11,477 nucleotides of DNA from an uncultured Woeseiaceae bacterium (lineage in GTDB: Bacteria > Pseudomonadota > Gammaproteobacteria > Steroidobacterales > Woeseiaceae), in the NCBI GenBank assembly GCA_945787435.1, contig CALZHX010000305.1:1-11477 (forward strand). Direction: 5' to 3'. Shown piece by piece: positions 1-7,353 of the stretch. The notes below the pieces were generated by a model. That model did no database searches, was not told the DNA's origin, and saw nothing but the letters and a program-made list of their open reading frames with translations. The position numbers and the translations under genes were made by a program. Each line of letters opens with the position of its first letter. Within the stretch, counting starts at the first letter, position 1.

Positions 1-1916
1 CGCAGCAAGGCGAGCCACGCGTGGCGATCGCCATGGTGGACCAGCGCACGCGTCAGGGCGAGTACCTCAATGACCTCCGGCAAATCGGTTAGCCGATCGA
101 TCTCGATGGCCCGATAGGGGATGCCCGCATTGCGCAGTCGATAGAGAAGCTCCGGCAAATGCGAACGACCACGCACCAGCACGGCCATGTCGTCACCCTT
201 GTGCGCGTTCAGCGTTTGACGAATGACATCGAGACCCGTATCTGCCTCGATCCCGGTATCGGTTCCGTAGACCGGGTGCACCACGCACTCGCCTTGTCCC
301 GCCAGGGTGGGCACCGAAATGGCTGCTGCATAGGACACCGCACTCAGTTGAGGGTCGTCACGCGGAGGCAGGACGGCTGGGAAGACGCGGTTGTACCAGT
401 CGACCAGAACCTGCCCGGAGCGAAAGTTTCGCCGCAGTAGCAGCGTTTCGAGGTTGACGCTACCGATTCCGGATTCCTTAGCGAGCAGGAACTGCCCTAC
501 TTCCGCATTTCGAAAACGATATATCGACTGCATCGGATCACCGACGCAATAAAGTGTGCGCCCATCGTCGCCCTCCCAACCACCGGTTAGCGCCTCAATC
601 ATCCGGTACTGTGCGCTGGACGTGTCCTGCATTTCGTCCACAAGCAAGTGCCGGATCTGATAGTCCAGGAGTAGTGCGACATCGCCAGGCGCGTCCGACG
701 TTCCCAGCGCGTCACTTGCGCTCAACGCGACCTCGATATGGTCGGTTACACTGCGTTCGGCAAACAGCCGCTTTAGTTCCGTCACTGCGAGTGGCAGCAA
801 TCGAAACAGCGCCAGCAACACACTCCACTGTTCCTCGCTGTAGGTGACAGGTGGCAATTCCCGAACCTGGTGCAACAGATCGCGAAACTCCGCGCTGTCC
901 AGGAGTGACTCGATGAGGTCGCCGAACGCGCCCTTCTGGCCATCGTCGCCGGGAGGGAAGCCCTGGTTCTTGTTGATACGCTTTCTGAATTCGCCTTGCC
1001 GGGTCAGTAACAACTCCGCAATACCGCTCCAGATAGTCGCCGCATCCGGAGTGTTGCCGGGTAATTCGGTCAGATCCGCCAACCGAATGATCGTGCTGTC
1101 AGCCTTACCGTCCGCTTGCAAATTCGCTGCAGCGTAGCGACCGAGCCCCAAAAGGTCGTCGGCCAGCACTGGCGCTAGCGTCCCTTGCAAGGTCGCGAGG
1201 TGGCGTTCCACCACGTACTCCAGTCCTTCCTCAAACCGGTTTCGCAGTTCGTCCGATTCCGTGGCACCGATCAGCCCGATGCCGACAAAAGGCAGCCACT
1301 GATCGCGGGTCGCGAGCATGCGAGCGAGATAGGCAATGTATAAAAAAGCATTGGTGTCGACATGCACGAGAACTTCACGAGTCGCTTCGCGCAAATCGCC
1401 ATCCTCGGCCAGTTGATCGAGGGTCAGGGCCGCCGCATCCCGGTACAGGGTCCGCATTTCCGTATCGGCAATAATCGCCGTATCAGCAGCGCCACCGGCG
1501 GCGGTCAATGGCTGGGCGCGAGCGATAGAGGCATTCAACGAGTCGAGCGTCTGAATGCGTAATCTGCGCGGATTTTGCAGCAGGCTCCACCCAAGGTCAC
1601 GATCACGCTCCAATGCCATTGTCGCGGCTTGCGCAGTTATGCGCTCATGCGGTGCATCAGGGTTGATTCCGTCGGCCGCCGATTGCAGCGCGCGAAGAAC
1701 GCGTATTTGCATCTCAGCTGCTGCTTTACGAGTGAATGTAATCGCCAGAATTTCCTCTGGTGCGGAAACCACACCTAGCAGTTTCAGATAACGCTGAATC
1801 AGCAACTCTGTTTTTCCGGACCCGGCCGGGGCCTGCACGATAAATGAGCGTGTGATATCGAGCGCCGCAGCTCGTGCGTAGTCGTCGTCCTGCAGGAGCG
1901 CCTTATTATCGTTCAT
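1..1916 (-). CDS. UvrD/AddA-like DNA helicase subunit, 3' end outside the window
   Basis: This superfamily 1 helicase subunit is expected to unwind double-strand DNA ends with the upstream AddB-like protein. The frame stays open from the ATG at 1916 to the left edge, so 638 codons are visible and the C-terminus is missing. Visible motifs are Walker A (APAGSGKT, K35), motif Ia (TFTRKAAAEM, about residues 60-69), motif II (LLVDEMQDTS, D427/E428), motif III (GDPMQSIYRFRN, from G459) and motif IV (RRNFRS, about residues 495-500). Motifs V and VI, and any C-terminal nuclease domain, lie off the edge. The start overlaps the stop of the upstream gene by 11 nt and has a GGGAG about 8 nt before it, so translational coupling is likely. 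The methionine at 429, where RecB and AddA usually have Phe (DEFQDT), is a small oddity. Helicase identity is firm. Assignment to AddA rather than another UvrD paralogue rests on the partner gene. Confidence 0.93.
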   Translation of the reverse strand, partial: MNDNKALLQDDDYARAAALDITRSFIVQAPAGSGKTELLIQRYLKLLGVVSAPEEILAITFTRKAAAEMQIRVLRALQSAADGINPDAPHERITAQAATMALERDRDLGWSLLQNPRRLRIQTLDSLNASIARAQPLTAAGGAADTAIIADTEMRTLYRDAAALTLDQLAEDGDLREATREVLVHVDTNAFLYIAYLARMLATRDQWLPFVGIGLIGATESDELRNRFEEGLEYVVERHLATLQGTLAPVLADDLLGLGRYAAANLQADGKADSTIIRLADLTELPGNTPDAATIWSGIAELLLTRQGEFRKRINKNQGFPPGDDGQKGAFGDLIESLLDSAEFRDLLHQVRELPPVTYSEEQWSVLLALFRLLPLAVTELKRLFAERSVTDHIEVALSASDALGTSDAPGDVALLLDYQIRHLLVDEMQDTSSAQYRMIEALTGGWEGDDGRTLYCVGDPMQSIYRFRNAEVGQFLLAKESGIGSVNLETLLLRRNFRSGQVLVDWYNRVFPAVLPPRDDPQLSAVSYAAAISVPTLAGQGECVVHPVYGTDTGIEADTGLDVIRQTLNAHKGDDMAVLVRGRSHLPELLYRLRNAGIPYRAIEIDRLTDLPEVIEVLALTRALVHHGDRHAWLALL

Positions 1917-4497
1917 GCAGCAGCTCCCGGATTCGACTTAACAATCCGAATAATCGCCCTGTTTTTATCGGCAACGTGCCGTTGAGTCGAACATCGCCTT
2001 TCTGCAGCTCTAGCACAGCATCGCTGATCTCATTTTTCCAGCGCGCCAAATCAGAGTCCCAGTCAAGATCGGGTGTGAAGAATCGCCCTGCGCCACTCAA
2101 GTCGACTTGCCTGCTATCGACGTTGACAAAGGCGAGCCCCGCAACAGCGTCGTCAAGCCCAAAGGTATAGGCGACGAGCTGCATGTCATCGGGCTCGCGA
2201 CTCGAGTTCAGAACCTGTCGGCGTCGTCCGGTCTTGTAGTCGATGATGACGACTTCGCCGTTTTCGAGACGATCGATACGATCAATACGCAATCGTAGCC
2301 GCACCTGGTCGATCGCGAGTTCTATAGGCGCCTCGAGTTGCTGAATTACGAACTCTTCGCGGGACGTGTCGAGTGCAATGACCTGGCGCAGCAGAACGGC
2401 GACGCGCTGTTTTTCCAGGCTCAGTAGTTGCCTGAGTACCGGGTCCGCACCTGATTCCAGCCGGGCGAAAACTTTCTTCAGGAGTCCCTGCAACCGTTCG
2501 TCAATATCGGACGAACCCAGGTCAGCGATAGCGCTTCGCGTTGGCAAATCCCCATACAAACGAAACAACGCGTCGTGAATCAGGCTGCCGCGGATATTGG
2601 CTGGGAGACCACTCGAAATCGCGGGCACGGGGCGCACCCCAAGCCGTCCGTAAGCGAATGCCGAGAAGGGTTCGGTCATTTGTCGTTGAATCGTTGCTGC
2701 GCCACCAGATACACGCTCTTCAATTGTGACCGGAGGTACCGGGTCTGTAGTGATCGGCAGCGGTGAGGCGGAACTCACCAACTGCTTCGCGTACCAGCCT
2801 GGCTCGCTCCCGGTCTCATCGGCTGTCGCAACGAAACTCGTGATTAACCCCGAAGCGCTCTGTTCCGAATCCCCTTCTGCTACCGGGAAGCTGCACACGA
2901 GTTCCTCAGTACTGTCTGCGAGGCGTCGCAGGACGCGCCCTGCGTAGGCAAGCGTGTCGCCCGGGTCTGCGTCGGGCATTAAATAGTCACGTTGCAACTG
3001 ACGCGAAATCAGGGGCGATGGCCGCCCGGCCGGAGGCCAGTTCGCCGCACTCAATCCGCTGACCCAGAGACGATCAAATTGCAGTCCGGCAGCCTCGAGC
3101 GGCCCCAATAGATGAACGAGCGCGCCATCGGATTCCGGCTGGAACACAGTTTCGGCCGCCAGGGTTTGCAAGCGTCCAAGCGCCTCTCCCAACGTCATGG
3201 ATGGAACTACGAGTTGCAGGCGCGCAAAGTCATTGAGCAGCTCTCGCCATCGATTGATGAGCTGAAATTCGACGCTATCGAGCACCGCCTCACCAGGCCA
3301 TTTGATCTTCTTCAACGTCTCGTCGATCAACGTAGCCCACGCGGATGGAGATTCCCTGGCCGGAAGGCCCTCGCGAAGTTCATTGAGAATTTTTATCCGC
3401 GAGAGAAAGTCGGGGCCGTCCTGACGCTCACTGCGCGTCCCAAATGCGTTCAGGATCATCTGTGGCGACCAGTTCATCCGCGGTTGGCCACGCAGTTCAA
3501 GTTCCAACCTGCTACGTCCGCCGAGTTGGCCCTGACCCAATGCCGCGGAGCGTAGCAGAAAGCTAACGTCCCTCGAGTCAATGTTATCTCGCAGCCACCG
3601 CAACGCGAGCAGCGCCGTGGCAATAGCCGGATAGGATCCGAGCCGCTTCCCATAGGACACGTTGACGGCCGCTTTGTAGTTTCTGCCGCCAGTTTGCCAG
3701 CCCGGAGCCAGGCACTCGCGCACGAGTCGTGCGCAACGATCCGCGTCTTTGTCCAGGTGCGATGCGACGATCGCTACAACCTGGCTGGAGTTGTTGATTA
3801 GCTCCTCGCGTGCCCAGGCGCCGGCGGCACGCATTTCAGCATCGGAGTTCTCGTAGGCCACGAGGCGTCCATCATATTCCGACGTTGTAACGCCAATTTC
3901 CACGGTCGTCGTTCCCGCGTCCCGCGCAGCTGCAAGCAGCCTGGCCGCCGCGGGGGTTACGCTATCGAAACCAGCTAATGTGATGTTGGCGGCAAGTGTT
4001 GCGTCACCTGAAACGACAAGCTGTTCGGCGAGGCCGGCGAGTCCCGCATCGTCGATCCAGTTCTCCCGCGTCAGAATGGACTGGTAGTTGTTTGCGGCGC
4101 TCGCGAATATTCGCTGGTCCCTTCCCTGGGCGGCCCTGTCAACCTGATCGAGCGGCACACAGAAATCGTACAGGCGTGTCCACGCGTCTCTCGCCTGGCG
4201 CACGAGGGCTGCGATATTGAGTAGGGGGCTCGACACCTCGCGACGCAAACAGCGCTCCCAGAGTACGCGACTCTGGTGTGCATTCAGGCGTGTTGGCAGC
4301 GTTCGCGAAAGCTCTGCCGTAACCAGCAGATCCTGCAGCCAGTCCTGCCAGGATACGATCGCCGGACTTCGCCATGCTGACACGCCAGCAGCGACCTGCT
4401 GCTCGGCATAGTGCTCAGTTAGCACCCGCGCCAGACGACGATTGGCCGTAACAACCTGCGACGAGTCCTGCAGTGCCTCGTTCAGCCAGTCGTACAT
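1906..4497 (-). CDS. AddB-like PD-(D/E)XK nuclease subunit (probable DNA repair protein)
   Basis: This 863-residue protein resembles the family annotated as probable DNA repair protein (TIGR03623), an AddB/RecC-like partner of a UvrD helicase. Its C-terminal third is a RecB-type nuclease: a GSLIH element with H641, an IDRID strand with D739, IIDYKTG with D753 and K755, then DDMQLVAY (about 771-778). These are the metal-binding and catalytic positions of the fold. The N-terminus starts VVTANRRLAR (residues 16-25) where AddB proteins carry Walker A. No GxxxxGK[ST] is present, so it is probably not an ATPase. No cysteine occurs in about the last 300 residues, so the four-Cys Fe-S cluster known from AddB nuclease domains cannot form here. 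The gene starts 3 nt after the aminotransferase stop and overlaps the helicase start. The family call is by motif and context; the nuclease domain itself is clear. Confidence 0.9.
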   Translation of the reverse strand: MYDWLNEALQDSSQVVTANRRLARVLTEHYAEQQVAAGVSAWRSPAIVSWQDWLQDLLVTAELSRTLPTRLNAHQSRVLWERCLRREVSSPLLNIAALVRQARDAWTRLYDFCVPLDQVDRAAQGRDQRIFASAANNYQSILTRENWIDDAGLAGLAEQLVVSGDATLAANITLAGFDSVTPAAARLLAAARDAGTTTVEIGVTTSEYDGRLVAYENSDAEMRAAGAWAREELINNSSQVVAIVASHLDKDADRCARLVRECLAPGWQTGGRNYKAAVNVSYGKRLGSYPAIATALLALRWLRDNIDSRDVSFLLRSAALGQGQLGGRSRLELELRGQPRMNWSPQMILNAFGTRSERQDGPDFLSRIKILNELREGLPARESPSAWATLIDETLKKIKWPGEAVLDSVEFQLINRWRELLNDFARLQLVVPSMTLGEALGRLQTLAAETVFQPESDGALVHLLGPLEAAGLQFDRLWVSGLSAANWPPAGRPSPLISRQLQRDYLMPDADPGDTLAYAGRVLRRLADSTEELVCSFPVAEGDSEQSASGLITSFVATADETGSEPGWYAKQLVSSASPLPITTDPVPPVTIEERVSGGAATIQRQMTEPFSAFAYGRLGVRPVPAISSGLPANIRGSLIHDALFRLYGDLPTRSAIADLGSSDIDERLQGLLKKVFARLESGADPVLRQLLSLEKQRVAVLLRQVIALDTSREEFVIQQLEAPIELAIDQVRLRLRIDRIDRLENGEVVIIDYKTGRRRQVLNSSREPDDMQLVAYTFGLDDAVAGLAFVNVDSRQVDLSGAGRFFTPDLDWDSDLARWKNEISDAVLELQKGDVRLNGTLPIKTGRLFGLLSRIRELLHER

Positions 4498-4500
4498 TGC

Positions 4501-5715
4501 TCAGGCGTGCTGTTCGAGCAACGAGTCTACTCTGTCGAAAACCGTGTTGATCATGTCCCTGTCGGGCAGCGTCGTTATTCGGAAGTGGTCAGAATAAGGC
4601 GTGTTGAAACTGCTGCCAGGCGCAACGAGCACATGTTTGTCTTCCAGCAGTTCTTGTGAGAACTGACGGTCGTCGAGCCGCTCGGCAAATCGCTCGTCGA
4701 GTTTGATAAACGCATACATCGCCCCCATTGGCTTTTGCATGCTCAGGTAGGGGCTTGCCGCAACGCGATCGATGATGGTCTGGCGTTGCTGGTAGAGTCG
4801 CCCTCCAGGACGCACCAGTTCTTTGATGCTCTGAAAGCCTCCCAATGCAGTCTGCACAGCCCATTGTCCGGGGACGTTCGCGCACAGTCGCAAGGCAGCG
4901 AGTAGTTCCATGCCGTGGATGTACTCCGCAGCCGCGTCGAGATCACCGCTGAACACGCACCACCCTACCCGGTAGCCGCAGGCCCGATAAACCTTCGACA
5001 GGCCCGAAAAAGTAACGCACACGGTATTTTCGACAAGCGTTGCCATCGGCACGAATTCGGCATCGTCGTAGACCATTTGGTCGTAGATCTCATCGGCCAG
5101 CAGGACGAGTCGGTGTTTTTCCGCGAGAGCGACAATCTGCTGAAGCACGGCGCGATTGTAGACAGCGCCGCTGGGGTTGTTCGGGTTGATGACGACGATC
5201 GCCCGGGTTTTGTCCGTGATCAGCGACTCGATCTGGTCGGCATCGGGGAGGAAGCCATTGTGTGGGTCGCAGTCGTAATACTTTGGTGTGCCGTCGTTGA
5301 GTGAAACGGCCGCCGACCACAAAGGATAATCCGGGCTCGGGACGAGAACTTCGTCACCGCTATTCAGCAACGCGCGCAGTGCAAGATCAATCAGCTCGCT
5401 AACACCGTTCCCGATGAACACCTCCTCCGCGCTGATTCCCTGGATACCCCTGTCCTGCTGCTGCATAACGACAGCTTCGCGAGCGGGAAATATTCCTTTC
5501 TGGTGGCAGTATGGTTCCGCCTGCCCGAGGTTTTCAATCATTGCGAGGCGCATCGTCTCCGGTGTTCGAAATCCGAACAAACCGGGGTTACCGATATTGA
5601 GCGAGATCACCTCATAACCGCGTCGTTCGAGCTCGACCGCGTGATTCGCAAGCTGACCGCGAATTTCATACTTAACGTCGTGTAGTGTGGAGCTGGTTTT
5701 TATGGCGTCATTCAT
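4501..5715 (-). CDS. alaA: AlaA-like PLP-dependent aminotransferase (glutamate-pyruvate type)
   Basis: This is a cytosolic fold-type I aminotransferase, most like AlaA, which makes alanine from pyruvate and glutamate. Visible landmarks are NIGNPGLFGF (residues 40-49), NPNNPSG with N180 contacting PLP, ADEIYDQ with D208 and Y211, the Schiff-base lysine K241 in FSGLSKVYR, and R379 in DHFRITT, which binds the substrate carboxylate. I chose the ATG at 5715 because it gives 404 residues and an N-terminus (TSSTLHDVKYEIRG) that aligns with AlaA, itself about 405 residues. The longer frame from 5778 would be coded by the terminator hairpin and adds no family sequence. No Shine-Dalgarno is visible; the start codon lies in the loop of a small hairpin. 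The gene heads the unit with the AddB/AddA-like genes. Other class I transaminases of similar motif, such as a valine-pyruvate enzyme, are possible. Confidence 0.93.
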   Translation of the reverse strand: MNDAIKTSSTLHDVKYEIRGQLANHAVELERRGYEVISLNIGNPGLFGFRTPETMRLAMIENLGQAEPYCHQKGIFPAREAVVMQQQDRGIQGISAEEVFIGNGVSELIDLALRALLNSGDEVLVPSPDYPLWSAAVSLNDGTPKYYDCDPHNGFLPDADQIESLITDKTRAIVVINPNNPSGAVYNRAVLQQIVALAEKHRLVLLADEIYDQMVYDDAEFVPMATLVENTVCVTFSGLSKVYRACGYRVGWCVFSGDLDAAAEYIHGMELLAALRLCANVPGQWAVQTALGGFQSIKELVRPGGRLYQQRQTIIDRVAASPYLSMQKPMGAMYAFIKLDERFAERLDDRQFSQELLEDKHVLVAPGSSFNTPYSDHFRITTLPDRDMINTVFDRVDSLLEQHA

Positions 5716-5726
5716 TGACGCATCAT
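5705..5726 (-). promoter_or_regulatory. Start-codon hairpin and tiny ORF at the alaA start
   Basis: On the minus strand GCGTCA and TGACGC form a perfect 6-bp stem (5716-5721 and 5705-5710). The 5-nt loop ATGAA holds the alaA start codon. Just upstream an ATG ATG CGT CAA TGA mini-frame (5726-5712) ends in an ATGA overlap with the alaA ATG. There is no purine-rich ribosome site in front. The elements are visible; a role in initiation is inference. Confidence 0.4.
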
Positions 5727-5737
5727 AAAGGCAATAT

Positions 5738-5767
5738 AAAACCCGGCCAACCTTGCGGTTGGCCGGG
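5738..5767 (-). terminator. Rho-independent terminator of the lipoprotein gene
   Basis: Read on the minus strand, a perfect 11-bp GC-rich stem (5767-5757 with 5752-5742) closes a GCAA tetraloop and is followed by TTTTATATT. It lies 62 nt after the stop of the lipoprotein gene and ends only 22 nt before the alaA ATG. There is no T tract on the other side, so it works in one direction. It should insulate the alaA unit from upstream transcription. Confidence 0.88.
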
Positions 5768-5829
5768 CGGGTCCGCACGGAGATTGCGGATTGCGTGACC
5801 GAAACGTATTCCGGGAACCGGTCTTCGAT

Positions 5830-6312
5830 TCAGTCCAGCTCTTCTACCTCGGCGCCTTTGACTTCTTTTTTCGCCGTGGCTTGTTCAACTTCCGGGACTT
5901 TCTTGCCAAACTGGACCAGCAGTGCATTCAGCTGGTCCGCTTCGACTTCCCTGATCGACGATATCTGGATAGTTTCCTTGCTTCCAAAACTGTCATCGAC
6001 GACCACATCACCTGTTCCTGAGCAGATTCTGCCGGCCGGCGACCGGAATCCGATCTTCCAGTTGGAGCGAAGCCCGAAGGCCTGTCGCGACAGTTGGACA
6101 TGATATTTCCGCTTTGCCCCTGCCGTGACAATCAGATTTCTGTCATCCAGAACTTGATAGTCTCGGATAGTCGATTGCGAGATGCAATCGTGTCCCCTCG
6201 TCGTGACCGGGTCTCCGGCGCTTTCATAGCGGTCTCCGGACGCGGCACAAGCTACTAAACCACTTGATATTACGATTGTAACAATTTGTTTTATATATGG
6301 TTTTATTGGCAC
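5830..6312 (-). CDS. Putative outer-membrane lipoprotein, DUF6491-like
   Basis: This is a 160-residue predicted lipoprotein of unknown function. The N-terminus has Lys4 and Lys8, a hydrophobic stretch (about 9-21) and a lipobox LVAC with the lipidated cysteine at C22. The following Ala-Ala-Ser has no Asp at +2, which suggests sorting to the outer membrane. The mature part has C43 in HDCISQ, a VLDDRNLIV strand, a KRKYHVQL segment and C97 in GRICSG. That order resembles DUF6491 lipoproteins of Xanthomonadales and relatives, though a cysteine I would expect after the HVQL strand is absent. The last 25 residues are rich in Lys and Glu and look disordered. The first codon is GTG at 6312, and its purine-rich GGAAAG touches the start codon, so the true start is uncertain. 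No ATG exists in frame before the lipobox. The 5' end is A+T-rich compared with the neighbours. A strong terminator follows. Confidence 0.72.
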   Translation of the reverse strand: MPIKPYIKQIVTIVISSGLVACAASGDRYESAGDPVTTRGHDCISQSTIRDYQVLDDRNLIVTAGAKRKYHVQLSRQAFGLRSNWKIGFRSPAGRICSGTGDVVVDDSFGSKETIQISSIREVEADQLNALLVQFGKKVPEVEQATAKKEVKGAEVEELD

Positions 6313-6393
6313 CTTTCCAAAACTCTCTGTGGATGGATTCTCTTTTTGGGGGAAACCCTCTAATTTAATCGGACCGCTCGAATGTGGATTAAG

Positions 6394-6414
6394 TTCACGC
6401 GCCTTCCGCGTGAA
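6394..6414. repeat. 8-bp perfect inverted repeat between sseA and the lipoprotein gene
   Basis: TTCACGCG (6394-6401) and CGCGTGAA (6407-6414) are exact inverted copies around a 5-nt spacer. The element starts 10 nt after the sseA stop in the direction of transcription. It lacks a T tract on either side, so it would be a poor intrinsic terminator. It could be an operator for the lipoprotein gene or a 3'-end stabilising hairpin. It is the most structured element in the 112-nt gap 6313-6424; the rest of that gap is A+T-rich leader sequence in which I see no convincing promoter. Confidence 0.5.
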
Positions 6415-6424
6415 TTGATGGCGA

Positions 6425-7303
6425 TTACCCCTGTTCTGCCCCCCTGGATACGATCACCCGGCCTGGATCGGTAATCCACTCGCTCCATGATCCGATATAG
6501 ACACGAGGTTCAGGCAGGCCCGCAAGCAGTCCGGACGCCACGAGGTGGCACGCGGTGACACCCGAGCCACACATCACACTCCACGCCGACCCTGGATTCT
6601 GCCCGAGCGTCTTTTCCCACAACGCCCTCAGGTCCTCGACGCTCTTCCAGGTAGCATTCTCGTTCAGACTTTCAGAGTACGGGACGTTGAGCGTTCCCGG
6701 GATATGGCCTGCTACCGGGTCGATAGGTTCTTTGAGGCCATCGAATCGCTCTGTGTTGCGGGCATCGACCAGTCGCAGGTCTTCGATATTCTCGCCGGCT
6801 GCGACGATGTCCTCGGTAGTGAGTACCAGCGCCATGTTGGGTTCTGCATGGAACCAGGTTGCCTCGAGTTCGACCTGGCCGGATTCAACGGGTAATGCAA
6901 GCTCCTGCCAGCGGCCCATGCCACCATCGAGCAGCGAGACGTTGTCGTGACCCAGCCAGCGCAACATCCACCAGAATCTGGCCGCCAGGGCACCACTTGC
7001 CTGATCGTAGGCGACGACACGCGTTTTCCGAGAAATTCCGAGTTCTCCAAGTCGCGTTGCGAACTGCGCTGGGTCCGGTAGCGGATGTCGGCCTGAGCCT
7101 TGCTGAACTGGTGCGGCCATGTCCTTGTCGAGATCCGCGAATACGGCGCCAGGAATATGACATTCATGGTACTGCTGAAGCCCCGCGTCCGGATCATTGA
7201 GGTCGAATCGACAGTCGACGACACGCACGTCATCGTCAACGCAGATAGAACGGAGTGTCTCGACACTGGTTAACAAATCGTTGGCATTCACTGCAGATTC
7301 CAT
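6425..7303 (-). CDS. sseA: 3-mercaptopyruvate/thiosulfate sulfurtransferase, two rhodanese domains
   Basis: This 292-residue enzyme moves sulfane sulfur from mercaptopyruvate or thiosulfate to an acceptor thiol or cyanide. It has two tandem rhodanese domains (about residues 10-140 and 160-285). The first is non-catalytic: it has CHIPGAVF and YDQASGALAARFWW, with Asp where the active Cys would sit. The second has GHIPGTLNVPYSE and the catalytic loop VMCGSGVTACHL with C245. CGSGVT is typical of mercaptopyruvate sulfurtransferases, whereas thiosulfate rhodaneses more often have CRKGVT. I start at the ATG at 7303 (MESAVNANDLL), which gives the usual family length. The frame runs open much further upstream, but that part lies antisense to etfB and has no family sequence. 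The gene is divergent from etfB. Ribosome binding is weak (GACGTGAC before ATG). Confidence 0.93.
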   Translation of the reverse strand: MESAVNANDLLTSVETLRSICVDDDVRVVDCRFDLNDPDAGLQQYHECHIPGAVFADLDKDMAAPVQQGSGRHPLPDPAQFATRLGELGISRKTRVVAYDQASGALAARFWWMLRWLGHDNVSLLDGGMGRWQELALPVESGQVELEATWFHAEPNMALVLTTEDIVAAGENIEDLRLVDARNTERFDGLKEPIDPVAGHIPGTLNVPYSESLNENATWKSVEDLRALWEKTLGQNPGSAWSVMCGSGVTACHLVASGLLAGLPEPRVYIGSWSEWITDPGRVIVSRGAEQG

Positions 7304-7322
7304 GTCACGTCGCGTATCCGGT

Positions 7323-7351
7323 CTTGTACACGGTGATTGCCTACGAGACAA
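7323..7351 (-). promoter_or_regulatory. Candidate sseA promoter
   Basis: On the minus strand TTGTCT (7351-7346) and TACAAG (7328-7323) stand 17 nt apart, about 20 nt before the sseA ATG. Each box matches the sigma70 consensus at 4 of 6 positions. It occupies the same bases as the opposite-strand etfB candidate. The match is modest and could be chance. Confidence 0.35.
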
Positions 7352-7352
7352 T
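7324..7352 (+). promoter_or_regulatory. Candidate etfBA promoter
   Basis: TTGTAC (7324-7329) and GACAAT (7347-7352) are 17 nt apart and match sigma70 boxes at 4 of 6 positions each. They lie about 57 nt before the etfB start and overlap the sseA candidate almost base for base. Confidence 0.35.
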
Positions 7353-7353
7353 A

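Noticed and set aside
3112..3555. 147-residue plus-strand frame inside the AddB-like gene
   Set aside because: It is antisense to a gene with intact nuclease motifs and has no recognisable features of its own.
5716..5778. 21-codon upstream extension of the aminotransferase
   Set aside because: It would be encoded by the terminator hairpin and does not match AlaA N-termini.
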